Of a stretch of 64,000 nucleotides of DNA, positions 1 through 10,046 are shown one piece after another. Position numbers and translations under genes: made by a program. This stretch comes from Gyrodactylus bullatarudis. Taxonomy: Eukaryota; Platyhelminthes; Monogenea; Gyrodactylidea; Gyrodactylidae. The notes below the pieces were generated by a model. The model saw nothing but the letters and a program-made list of their open reading frames with translations, was not told the DNA's origin and ran no database searches. The stretch lies in assembly GCA_012064415.1 (NCBI GenBank), contig SSNU01000041.1, positions 8,330 to 72,329 on the forward strand. Reading direction: 5' to 3'. Numbering within the stretch: position 1 is the stretch's first letter; every line of letters starts with the position of its first letter.

Positions 1-1101
1 AGGAGAAATGTCAGATTATTAATTATCATTATGTTTTAAATGTACACAGATGTCCAATAAATTTTTACTTTCTTTAAAGAGATATTAATAATTAATTACA
101 CAATGTTATCACTAGGTGTCAAACCCCTTCCAATATTAGTTATGGGGTAATTAATGAAGAAAATTGAATATAAGAGCATATTTTGATCAATGGAAACCAT
201 AAATAGATAAAATCTGTAGATAAATACAGGAATGATAGGAATAACCGCACAGTCTGTTTAACGATAATAGAAAAAGTACCAATTCAAATATTTTATACTT
301 AAAAATATGTTTTCAGGTGAAAAAATTAACAGAACTGTAATTTTTAAAGGAAATTTTTATCTAATTTTTACAGCTTGATAATATCCATCGAATAGTGAAA
401 TCATAATTTGGTTACTACGATTTGAAAAAATGCAATTGTAATTTGCAATTTTGTAAATTTATACACCTTCTTTCTAATTATAATAACACGTTATTGATGC
501 AAATTAATATACTCTAATAATAAATCACTTGCAGAAAAATGATTGATCTTCCAAATACCGAAAAAACTGTACATTTATTGAATATTTTGATAAAGTTATT
601 GTGTTATGTTTAGACTATATATTTTTGAAAGGACTTTACTTTCTGATACAACTGTATAGTGATTGATTCTTATATGCGAATTTGTAAGGATTTTGCCCAA
701 TTTAGACCGGTGATTTAGATAAACGCTTAAGATAAACGATTCATATTGATCAATGATCATCATTAAAACCTTGAAGAATTTTCACGCCTTAGAAAGATTC
801 GAAATGATAGAGTTGAATTGACTCTGCAAGAAAGATTAAGAATTGGAATGTCATTGGTTAAGTTAAAATTGGTAACATTTTTATAGGCCAAAAGTAAGAA
901 ACCTGAAAATTTTTGATTGTTTTGACCAACACATCAGCATATACCGTTAGATTCCTGTGAAATAACAATAAAGATCCAAATTCAATTAAGTAAAAGTTTT
1001 ATCCAGTTGATTTAAATTTTTACAAATATGCAAACAGGGGTCTTGCACATAGATTATAATATTTTTAGTTTTATCGTTTGTATAATATTATCTACACTCA
1101 C
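1..1101. other. AT-rich stretch, no gene recognised
   Basis: I see no open frame longer than a few dozen codons, no RNA gene and no repeat with a recognisable end here. It lies downstream of the last candidate micro-exon of the minus-strand array and could hold further micro-exons or its 3' UTR, but I found no convincing donor/acceptor pair in it. Confidence 0.5.
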
Positions 1102-4100
1102 GCTCATTTGTCCATTATTACTTGTTCGCTTCAAAATAAAACAAATTTAATGAAAGTGAATCGACCCAAAACAACAACGCAAGCAAAGATGTTCAATTCT
1201 CTTAACTCAAGACAATGATAACTTACAGAATCCCTAGGCTTTGAATATAAAGTATATATTCCGAGCTGTCAATTTCTTATATTCAAAATGATAGGTTTAA
1301 CCTTGAGAAATCTTACTTCTACCTCATTACATTTATTCAATAACCTGTTCGTAATGGGAAATAATACAACTATATCCAAGATCATATTCTAAACTTGTGT
1401 TTGTGAAATGAAATTAATTTTAGAAATACTCGCTTTTATTTCATCGCCATCTCATGAGTATGCATATGATAAACTCACGTTAAATTCATCCACGTAAGGG
1501 CTATTGCCGTACATCTTTTAAGAAGATTTTAGTATCTTTGGGGTTATCATGAAAAAAATATAAAAAATTCTTTTCACTCCTAGTATGTTATGTTTCTTAT
1601 ATAAAAAAATTTATCATCAGAAGGAATATCAATAAGTTTCAAAAACTCATTAGTCCATAATAAATATGCTCTAATCAAGAAAATACGAAGAATTTTCCGT
1701 AAACAACACAAGAATTCTGAGAATGACTGGAGTGAATATGAAGAATTAGCAATGTATAACGAGCTATTACGAGATTCATTCACAGGAAGAATACATTCAC
1801 AGGCAAATTGATTAACTCCTTTGCACCGCTAGCCTACAAAAGAGGATTAGTAAAATCTTTATTCTCTAAGAAACTAGCATCTGAACAACTGTGGGAAGAT
1901 GAGAAAGAAAAACTGATTAGAATCTTCATGAGTAACAACTATCCTAGAAAATTCATCCTCAATAACATGGAATTGAGGGAGTCAAGCAGAACGGACGAAG
2001 AAGAGGTCCAACCGGTATATCTGAGAGTACCTTTTAAAGGGGATAACCATGGATCGATGTTAAAACAAAAAGTGAACCAGTTATTCCAAAATATGTTACC
2101 GAATAAGAAGGTTAGGTACATCTTCAAAACAAATAGAATGTTTACGAATGAATCGAAGGATCTCTTAGATTACAAAAAATCGTCTTTCGTGGTATACAAG
2201 TTCAAATGTCCTTGCAAAGCTGAGTACATTGGACATACAACGAGAAGATTAGAGGACAGAGTAGAAGAACACCTCTATACAGGTAACACAGCAGTTAGAG
2301 ATCATGTCAAGGTATGTGACAAAAAACCTTCCCCGTCAAACTTTTACATCCTTTATATATGAAATATATGAAACCTCATATATGAGACTTATTCATATGT
2401 AAACATCATATATCATGTAATAAATATTAAACATACGTGTAAACATCCCACCTTAGGGTGGGTACTAGCACTTTTCACACATAACCTCTACCCCCATGAT
2501 GTCACATAGATGTCCTCTCTTCCCACAACCAACACAAGAGAGCCAATCAGATTTTATCATATTTTTCTTTGTATTTTACTATATATTTGGCATGTAAGAG
2601 GCTGATGAGTATGCCTGAAATATAGCGCTTATTCCTCACTTTCGGCATCCTTTTATCTTCAATATTCTTCTTTCGTATTAAGGTTGGACAAGAAACGATG
2701 TTGAATAATAATGGCGGCCCCCCTTATTAGCATTAGTGGATTGTGATTGCCATGATTATCCAACAAAAGAAGAAAAATCATTTGAAATCTAAAAGCAGAA
2801 CATTCAAACTACTGAAACTGAACTCTTCTAATTCGCAACGATGGCAATATTCTTTTGCAAAAAAATTTCCGCTCTAAATCGAATGGTGATTCATATAGGA
2901 ATATAACTCTTAACTCTAAAACAGGTTTGATCAGAAAAAAATTCTTTCTAATAAGCATAAAATTTACAAAGTGTAGATTGCAATATCTTATTTGGTAATA
3001 TTTAAAAAAATGAATAGAAAATGTGAGAGTGAAAATAGTTTGATTGGTTTTTGAGATTCTCTCTATCCATTGATCATTCAGTTGAAGGCAGAAAGGTGTA
3101 AAAAATATTCAACTAGCGTTTCATGTGATTAATTTACTGCATATGAATTTAGGTACACTCACTCTTTGAGCTTGACCAGCAGCTCGCTTTGAAATGAGGA
3201 AAATTTTATAAAAAAATTAGGATTAGTCGATGAGAAGCAATAAGAAGACAAAAATAATAACACAAACAAATTGAATATGTTTGAATTCTCTCAATACCAG
3301 ACGCACATGTTCTGTATTCTAAAATCAAAGAGAAATTTTTTAAACTATCAGTTTTAATCAAAATGAATGCAATTCGTATTTCATCAAAAGGTTTCTATGG
3401 ATAATGATAATTGAGCCAGAAATAATTTTAAATAAAAATTCTTTCTTTTTCATATTTATTTGTTTAATTCCAAATTATTTTTAGTAGTTTAAATATTTTA
3501 TGGTATAATAAATTTATAATTTATCTCATTACTCCATATCTTTGCTGAAAAATAAATTAAAACATATCTAAGAATTAAATTTTAGTTTAGGACAAGAATA
3601 AAAAATTGTGTTGAATGTAAGATAGAAGCTTACTGAATGACTTCTTTGTATACCAGACGAATAAGGCTGAAAATAATTGAGTTAGCAATCAATTTATAAT
3701 ATTCTTCAAAAGTATCAAAAGTCCATCACAAAGGAAATCAAATAGAGATTTTATCTGACACTCGACTTGAAAACAAACCACCAATTTTAACACGATCAAT
3801 GATACAGGAAATATTCCACAATATCACCCACATGGTTATACATGCTGCGAGGGCTTTCATTACCAAAAAGATATGTTTTGGAAAAATGAATACCCAAATG
3901 AAAGAGCTTGTATTAGCTTGTAGAGGAAATCTTTGGACACACATTACATTTATAAATATCTTTGAAAAATATCGAAGGATGACTGAAGCAAAATAAAAAT
4001 GTGAGTGACTAAAAATAAATCTCGCAATACTTACAAACGATTGAGCTTGGCCAAGCCCTTGCTTTAAAATGAAGAGAGGTATGATCAATCGTTAGAAACA

Positions 4101-7100
4101 GATCAACTATTAGAAGAGAAAAGTAATAAAAAATTACTAGTTATAAATATTACAGAGGAATCCTAGGGTTATTAAATTCTTTTGAATCAAGACACTGATT
4201 ACTTACAGGATTCTTATATAGAGATATATTTCTCGCAGTGAGTTAATACCTCAAAACAACCCCATTACTACCTCTATCTTGTTATTGAGATTTAGATTCT
4301 CAAAGACGGCTGTCGTGTTCATGACATAGTGGATCAATCATATCCGCACACACTCGCCGGTGTGGTGCACACGGTAACGAAGCTAACTCAACAAGCACAC
4401 TCTCCGACACGCTGCAAGATCAATACCGTGCCCTCACCGGAAGTTGATACTAAAGTCCACAACTCACAAACACAACCGGACACATCAGTTTTTCACTTCA
4501 ACTCATCTACTCCTCCAATTCCTCGGTCGAACCTCAACTCAGATTGTTCTGTATGATCCTGATCTCAATACAATCACAACACATCATCAAAACTCAACAA
4601 CAACTTATGAACATCCATCATCACTCAAACCACTCATGATCCAAAACATAATCCCCTCACGGCACAGGAAAATTTCACGTTCGAGAATCAAAAGTTTCTA
4701 TATGATCATATGATAATGAGGAAAATATCCAAATAAGGACCAAGCAAAAGTCTCCAAAGAGAATAAACAACACACTAGAAAACGAGTTATTCAAAGGCAA
4801 AGGAGGCATCATCCAGGAAAACGAACAAAGATTGACAAAAGTTGGTCAGCTAGAATCAAAAAGATGAAAAGCTCCGCTTCCAAGGAAGGGCAGTGTAAAT
4901 ATTAGCTGGGTATGTAATAAATAGTTCAAGGACAGAGCAGTCAAGCAGAGATCTTCTCTTAGTCCTCATAAACGAGGATAATAATGATACTATAATTAAG
5001 TCTTCTCTTCCTTGTCCAGATAGACTAAGCTATTTGGAATTGAAGACTTGAATTTGACATTTAATTTACAGGTATGTGACATTCGTGAGATCTTACAGGG
5101 GTGATAATATTCTGAATTTTAAAAAGAATAGAATTAGTTTTATTGTTACTTAAAACAAGTACAACAACTCACTCTTGCCATTTTTGGCATAACAGAAATC
5201 TTTAAAAAGATAAAGATATTGAACCTTGAAAAGTATATCGGAAATTCAAGCCCATTGCTGCACCTGGAGTATAAAATTTACCAAATAGATTCTATACAAT
5301 ATAGTCATGTTATAGCTCAAGCACCTATGATTCTTTTCACAGAATTTTAACTTGAATATTTATGAAATGATATTCAGAGAGATTGATAAAACCCCCAAGT
5401 AGAATACAATACATCGCCAATTTCTCAGACGGAATAAAAACTATAGTTAATTCAGAAGAAATATAGGATTCAGAAGACAATACAACAGTCAATTCTAAAT
5501 TTAATCCACGTATAATTAACCAATTAAATTCATTAAAAATTCCAATAGTTGAGTAAAGATATAAGAAAAAGTTACAATCTCAATGACTAAGATAATGATA
5601 ATTTAGAAGTGCTAGAGATAACTATTGAAAAATATGGGATGATGACTACGGCAAAATAAAAAACCTCTAATAATGTAGTGAAAAATCTTTTCATAATACA
5701 TAAAAATGAACTTCGTTATACTTACAAACGGTTGAGGTTGATCAGCTACTCGCTTTAAAACAATATGATCAATCGTTTAAACCAGATAACTATAAGAAGA
5801 GAAAAGTAATAAAAATCACTAATAAGAGTCATTATATTAAAGAGGAATCCTAGGGTTATTAAATTCTTCTGATTCAAGATACAGTTGTACCTCTATAAAA
5901 AATGTAACAAACCTATCCCTCTCCTCTCTGGCCCTTTTAAGTTGAGAAAATTAATGTATAGCTACTATAAAGTAGGTTTATAAGTGTCAAACTTTCCAAA
6001 AAAATAAAATTCACTCAAGTTTGATTCATTCGATAGAGAATTTTCTGCTGATTCTTTCTATCTAATAAAAATACCAGATTCGTTCATTTCTTGTCTCATA
6101 AAACACTCTCAAACATTGGAGCAGTTTTGATTTTGGATTAAAAAATGATTTTTCTCTTTTTCGTCTTTCCACACTTTTGACCCATACCCCCTCCCCTTAT
6201 TTACACCCACAATTGGGGAACAATTGTAATTATAGCTTACATCACTCTTTCCCCTATAATCACACTGAGATATTCAACGATTAACTCGAAATATTAATGA
6301 TTAATCAATCTTTCTCACATAACTACAAATTTCAACGTGCAAAGAATTTGCATTTGTTTGATAAACAATGATTTTATTCATTCCAAATTTTAGCATGCAG
6401 GAAACAATTTTTGATTGTGTCATTCCCAACTTTTTCAAAAGCATTCTTGATCCATCTGTATGCAGCAGAAATTGATGGTAGTTCATGATGCTGCATAAAT
6501 ATTTTGTGTGGGTCTCATACGTTTCAATGAATAGTGTTGAGATGAGGAACACTCGAAAGATCCCCCTAAAAAAATAGAGGGTCCAGTTTGTAAGCCTATG
6601 TTATTGCAAACGTTGCTAGAGAGTGAATGTTTTGTGAAAAGGGATGGATGGGGTGGATGAGTGAATATGTGTGAAGAATATTTTTTAGTTCAATTTCAAG
6701 TTATGATTTATTTTATGATTAGATTTCAGATGGACATTTGAAATTTAAATTTAAAGAAATCAAAGAGCTTGTTTAACGAATTTTGGTCAAAACACATAAA
6801 AATGGTGCTCTATCGAATGGTATTAATTTTAAATCCAGAAAACCAAGGATAAAAAAGTTTTTTATTTCAGTTATTTATAAAGATATAAGAATGATTTTTG
6901 GTGTTTTGTAAAGATCAGAGAATTCTCATACTGATGATGTAATAAAATATATAGTTTATTTAAACTGAGACTCATAATAAGCTAAAAACAATACACATTG
7001 GAGATAATGGAGAATGATAAATATTGTTTCACTCTCATTGGTTGAAAAAAATACTCTAATATTATTGGTTGATGAAATTTGGGGCAAAAAGGTATAAGTA

Positions 7101-7602
7101 GGGAAAATTGAAACGAGCAGAGCTATCGCGAGGTGTTATCTATCCAATTCACTGTACAAATTAGCTTTCAATCTTCAACCTTTGTATTATAATTATTATA
7201 ATAGACTTACATTGCATTCATCCACATACGGACTCTTGTTATAGTGCTTTAAAGAAGATTTAAAACTACACCTCAGTACGGTTATCATAATATTCAGAAG
7301 CATATCTAATTTCAAAACAAAAATAAAAGATGAAAAACAAATAAATGAAAAAAATTTAGGTAAAGATGAAAAGCACACATATACCAAGATAGTCAGATAA
7401 CTCATATATTCATAGTGTCTAAGTCTTGCTCTTTTTAAGAAGAGTGGTGCTCCATTGCAGCTTATCCTACGTTTCCTCAAATGATTTGCATACAGATAGA
7501 GGAAGAAGACCTCTCATGATCGCTTTGATCAGATATCATTAAATGATTTGATGAATCACCTTCATACATTTAATTTATCCTGTAACTTACAGGATAATAG
7601 CC
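1102..7602 (-). CDS. candidate micro-exon gene, array B (about 12 tiny exons)
   Basis: Reading the minus strand downwards, short segments are bounded by a good donor (GTAAGT, GTGAGT or similar) and an upstream AG acceptor, and nearly all are multiples of three and open in phase 0. They are 7591-7602 (12 nt), 7211-7246 (36), 5726-5752 (27), 5173-5199 (27), 5097-5111 (15), 4207-4212 (6, weak), 4035-4061 (27), 3634-3666 (33), 3298-3318 (21), 3163-3186 (24), 1479-1514 (36), 1227-1238 (12) and 1102-1128 (27). Peptides include HYNKSPYVDECN and MYGNSPYVDEFN (paralogous 36-nt exons) and QGLGQAQSF, RAAGQAQR and RVADQPQPF. Acceptors are mostly of the form TTTAAAG. No first exon, signal peptide or stop codon was identified; a minus-strand ATG near 7465 followed by a GTATGC donor is one weak candidate start. 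Interruption by transposons and degeneration of some copies mean part may be pseudogenic. Function unknown. The organisation resembles schistosome micro-exon genes, which is inference. Confidence 0.42.
1805..2362 (+). mobile_element. Penelope-like retroelement, 3' part (end of RT, linker and GIY-YIG endonuclease)
   Basis: The 184-codon frame begins inside the conserved segment after the reverse transcriptase core (FTG-x-x-INSFAPLAYKRGLVKSL), continues through the linker typical of Penelope-like elements (NNYPRKFI), and ends in a GIY-YIG endonuclease: VVYKFKCPCKAEYIGHTTRR followed by R-x3-EH. The RT palm motifs are missing, so the copy is 5' truncated, as is usual for these elements. The frame ends at a TGA just after a further Cys. 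Directly upstream (about 1608-1807) another frame is open for some 65 codons without a recognisable domain. The copy lies between candidate micro-exons at 1479 and 3163 and is probably an intronic insertion there. It is unlikely to be active. Confidence 0.85.
2446..2461. repeat. short perfect hairpin downstream of the Penelope-like element
   Basis: CCCACC, a three-base loop and GGTGGG form a strong small hairpin about 85 bp after the end of the element's reading frame. It may mark the 3' untranslated part of the element. No further function is visible. Confidence 0.5.
2598..2637 (+). ncRNA. hammerhead-ribozyme-like core, imperfect
   Basis: GAGG is followed at once by CTGATGAG (2602-2609), then GAAA (2617-2620), then CCTC (2634-2637), which can pair with GAGG as stem I. 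Penelope-like elements are known to carry hammerhead ribozymes in their terminal repeats, and this lies about 240 bp after such an element's coding end. Against it, the stem II region (GTATGCCT) does not pair well and stem III can form only about three pairs. It may be a decayed ribozyme or chance. Confidence 0.3.
4329..4920 (+). other. locally less AT-rich stretch with overlapping open frames, possible element remnant
   Basis: Two overlapping frames (about 4329-4556 and 4444-4713) are rich in Thr, Ser, Pro, Gln and His. From about 4740 to 4915 two other frames stay open and encode Lys/Arg/Gln-rich peptide. No domain is recognisable. The composition differs from the surrounding AT-rich DNA, which could reflect the 5' region of a retroelement or a lost gene. 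I assign no function. Confidence 0.25.
5900..7190. other. AT-rich stretch, no gene recognised
   Basis: Only short open frames without recognisable similarity are present. It would be intronic if the minus-strand micro-exons on either side (5726 and 7211) belong to one transcript. Confidence 0.5.
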
Positions 7603-7677
7603 CTTTAAATAAATTCATCTAACAGTTTAAAAGTCTCCTCTGATCTATTTCTTGATGGTTATCTTATTTAATATGTA

Positions 7678-7737
7678 TGTTGTGACGAATTTGGATAATT
7701 TGCCGATTATGCATAATCTGCAAGTTATCCTGCTGAT
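7678..7737 (+). repeat. left terminal inverted repeat (60 bp)
   Basis: Perfect reverse complement of 8853-8912. It contains the palindrome TTATGCATAA, a word that recurs several times within the left arm of the element. Confidence 0.9.
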
Positions 7738-7784
7738 TATGCATAATTAGCAAAAACCTGACGAATATGCATAATTTTATTCAA

Positions 7785-8087
7785 ATTGATCAGGTTTTTG
7801 CCAATTATGCATAATCTGCAAGATATACCTTGACGAATATGAATAATCAACCAGTTCTAGTTCCTAGCAGTGCCCCAGAAAGGGTTACGGAGTTGGATAC
7901 AAATGAATTCAAAGAAAATTCAACGATAGTTGATAATCCAATTATGTCCCAACCTGTAATTATTGAAAAGAAAAGTTGTGAAAAAGCAAAAAGAAAACGA
8001 CGTAGAGACAGTGGGCAACAAACAATTGATCAGGTTTTTGCCAATTATGCATAATCTGCAAGATATACCTTGACGAATATGAATAAT
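7785..8087 (+). repeat. 63-bp perfect direct repeat, 240-bp period
   Basis: Positions 7785-7847 and 8025-8087 are identical, beginning ATTGATCAGGTTTTTGCCAA. The 177 bp between them stay open (part of a frame at 7830-8054) and encode a peptide ending in a basic cluster (KAKRKRRR), possibly a transposon protein fragment with a nuclear localisation signal. Identical copies imply a recent tandem duplication or slippage inside the element. Confidence 0.85.
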
Positions 8088-8379
8088 AAGGAATTAAAGG
8101 GTGGATGGGCAATCGATCTATGCTTATATGTATGAAATATGTATTATAGTTTTAGATAATTGATAAATACAGATTTTTATAATTTTTTTCGATAAGTACT
8201 TTTAATTAATTAACGTGTTTTCTTGAAATAATATTTTATTTACTATTTGTATTTACTTTCTTTAAGTTATAAAAGTCTTTCCTCCCTCTTTGATTATTTA
8301 CATGAGGTTTTTTGGGTTGGCTTCTGACCTTCATACATATTAAATTACATTACTTGGTTTTTGTATTCTCACATGTATT

Positions 8380-8640
8380 GAAAACAAAAATGATGTCCAA
8401 GGGGCCTCTTCTACAGGTTACAATAATGTATACTCCAGAGTCTGTTGATGAAACTTCCGAAAAAGCAGTAAGCATAAGAACTGCGAACACTGGAAAACCA
8501 CTATCTGGAGGGCAAGGCTTTTTTAGATGCAATTTTCAAAAGGGTTGCAACTCAAGAATGTGTAAATGTCTGAAGAATTTAGTCCTTTGCAATTTAAAAT
8601 TTATCTTAAAAATAAACTGTGAAAATAAAGAATGTAGGAA
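8380..8640 (+). pseudogene. transposase C-terminal cysteine-rich fragment
   Basis: The frame contains RCNFQKGCNSRMCKCLKN followed by Leu-Cys-Asn. The pattern C-x5-C-x4-C-x-C resembles the Cys-rich tail of KRBA2/Ginger-type integrase proteins, where it normally reads CxCKxxC with a later CH pair. One expected Cys is Phe here and the downstream CH pair is lost. It lies between the inverted arms of the TGTA-flanked element, so it is probably the remnant of that element's own gene. Confidence 0.5.
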
Positions 8641-8852
8641 AACCCTTTATAATTTTCTTTTTCATACAAAAAATGAAAGGAAAAGATTTATTAAAATTAT
8701 ATATTATTATATTATTTCAAGAAAACACGTTATTTAATTACAAATATTTATCGAAAAAAATTATAAAAATCTGTATTTATCAATTATCTAAAACTATAAT
8801 ACATATAGTACATATTTCATACATATAAGCATAGATCGATTGCCCATGCATT

Positions 8853-8912
8853 ATCAGCAGGATAACTTGCAGATTATGCATAATCGGCAAATTATCCAAA
8901 TTCGTCACAACA
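8853..8912 (-). repeat. right terminal inverted repeat (60 bp)
   Basis: Perfect reverse complement of 7678-7737, followed directly by the TGTA target duplication. Confidence 0.9.
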
Positions 8913-9013
8913 TGTATAAAATATAATTGAATATTCTGAAATCATTGCATATTTATATATAGCTGTATTATATACAGTGTATATGTTACCGCTAATCCTG
9001 TTACTCTTAAGAT

Positions 9014-9260
9014 TATCAGGTACACTTTTCAACAGTTGATGATGTTGAACGAATATTTCTGCGAGGTGCGCGCTCAGAAAATCTTGTCAACACTGAGATT
9101 TTCGACAGAATTCATCATTGTCACATGAGTCATGGGCATGCCGGGCGACACATTTTAAAGAAATATCTGGGCGCCAGATTGAGAATACCTTATAGACCTA
9201 TGACTATCAAGAGTAACAAGATTAACGATAACATTAACGATAGGGTATATATTACTGTAT
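9014..9260 (+). pseudogene. integrase H2C2 zinc-binding domain remnant
   Basis: A frame following an in-frame TAA reads through FDRIHHCHMSHGHAGRHILK, the His-rich half of the H2C2 zinc-binding domain that precedes integrase cores in gypsy/Ginger-type elements. The Cys pair and the DDE core that should follow are absent; the frame runs into low-complexity AT-rich sequence and stops. It begins about 100 bp outside the TGTA-flanked element, so it is either part of a second insertion or displaced sequence of the same family. Confidence 0.55.
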
Positions 9261-9582
9261 ATGACTATTATACTGATATTTCATTGCTTTATTTATCAAC
9301 AGATTGCAATAATTATGACTGGTGACTTTTGCCTTAGTATTATAAATGTAATGAATAGTTACCTACATCAAATGGGTAATACAAGATCCATCATCGAAAA
9401 GAATACAATCATCAACAAATATTATAAATTATGAACAATTTATAAATGTGTAATATTTAAAAAAAGTTAAGATTGTACAATTAAAAATAGGTGATAGAGA
9501 TTGTTTATATTATCAATAAAAACCATTAGTTCTTAAAAAACCATTAAGTTAAAAAACGTGACTTATATTTTCACTACTTAAA

Positions 9583-9684
9583 ATGGCTGACGAGGAATTC
9601 ATAAAAGAATTATTCGAAGAGAATAATGATACTAAATTAAATCAAGCTGACTGTGGCAAGGATCCACAACATAAATTAGTATAA
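9583..9684 (+). CDS. 33-residue acidic micro-ORF, uncertain
   Basis: An ATG opens 33 codons starting MADEEFIKELFEE, unusually acidic and protein-like for this AT-rich stretch. It could be the first exon of a decayed transposon gene or a short peptide gene. No donor site is obvious and no similarity is recognised. Confidence 0.2.
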   Translation: MADEEFIKELFEENNDTKLNQADCGKDPQHKLV

Positions 9685-10046
9685 AATTCTGTTTTCTTTC
9701 GAATATTTGTTGTTTGTGTAATTCTTGGAATTCTTTTTGTGTGTCAACTTTTAAATATCAAAATAATATTATGTATAATAAATTTTAAAAATATTTTAGA
9801 TTATATTATTTTGATTTCATTAGATCTATTCTCACCCCGGAAGGATGATTGCTCGAAGATATCTATAAATTCACAAGAATAAAATCATTAGGGTTCGAGT
9901 ACTACTAAAACTTACATGCTTATGCTTATACATGTAAAAATAATTAATCTACAAATATTCTGTCAAATAATGTTCGTGAGTTGATTTTATTTCTAATCAC
10001 CACCAAACCGATAAAAACAGGTTTTCTTGTTAAATTAACGACTCAC

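Larger units (their letters stand above)
1090..5890 (-). repeat. four dispersed degenerate copies of an exon-plus-intron module
   Basis: Copies lie near 1090-1260, 3150-3330, 4020-4240 and 5710-5890. Each carries a 24-27 nt candidate micro-exon (at 1102, 3163, 4035 and 5726) with a donor on its low side. Beyond it are shared intronic words such as a run resembling AAGAGAAAAGTAATAAAAA and, in the last two copies, GAATCCTAGGGTTATTAAAT. The copies at 4020 and 5710 are closest; those at 1090 and 3150 are much decayed. This looks like internal duplication of gene segments, not a transposon, because I see no terminal repeats or target duplications. Confidence 0.55.
7674..8916. mobile_element. degenerate DNA transposon with 60-bp perfect TIRs, Ginger-like
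   Basis: The ends 7678-7737 and 8853-8912 are perfect inverted copies of 60 bp beginning TGTTGTGACGAATTTGGATA. They are flanked by the 4-bp direct repeat TGTA (7674-7677 and 8913-8916), a good target-site duplication. A second inverted pair (about 8106-8240 against 8700-8846) continues the palindrome at lower identity, so the original TIR was roughly 200 bp and the left arm has gained 7738-8105. A TIR starting TGT, a 4-bp duplication and a Cys-rich peptide like those at the C-terminus of gypsy-integrase-type transposases fit the Ginger/Tdd group; this family assignment is inference. No full transposase remains. Confidence 0.8.

Noticed and set aside
3738..4088. 116-codon minus-strand frame
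   Set aside because: It contains the 27-nt micro-exon 4035-4061 but continues through a perfect donor into intron-like sequence; the long frame is chance.
5873..5895. Degenerate fourth copy of the second micro-exon in the repeated module
   Set aside because: The segment between possible splice sites is 10 nt, which breaks phase; it is treated as decayed.
7196..7480. 94-codon minus-strand frame ending SPYVDECN
   Set aside because: Its middle is AT-rich read-through of what looks like intron. Only the 36-nt part at 7211-7246 has splice sites and a paralogue, so I list that part and not the whole frame.
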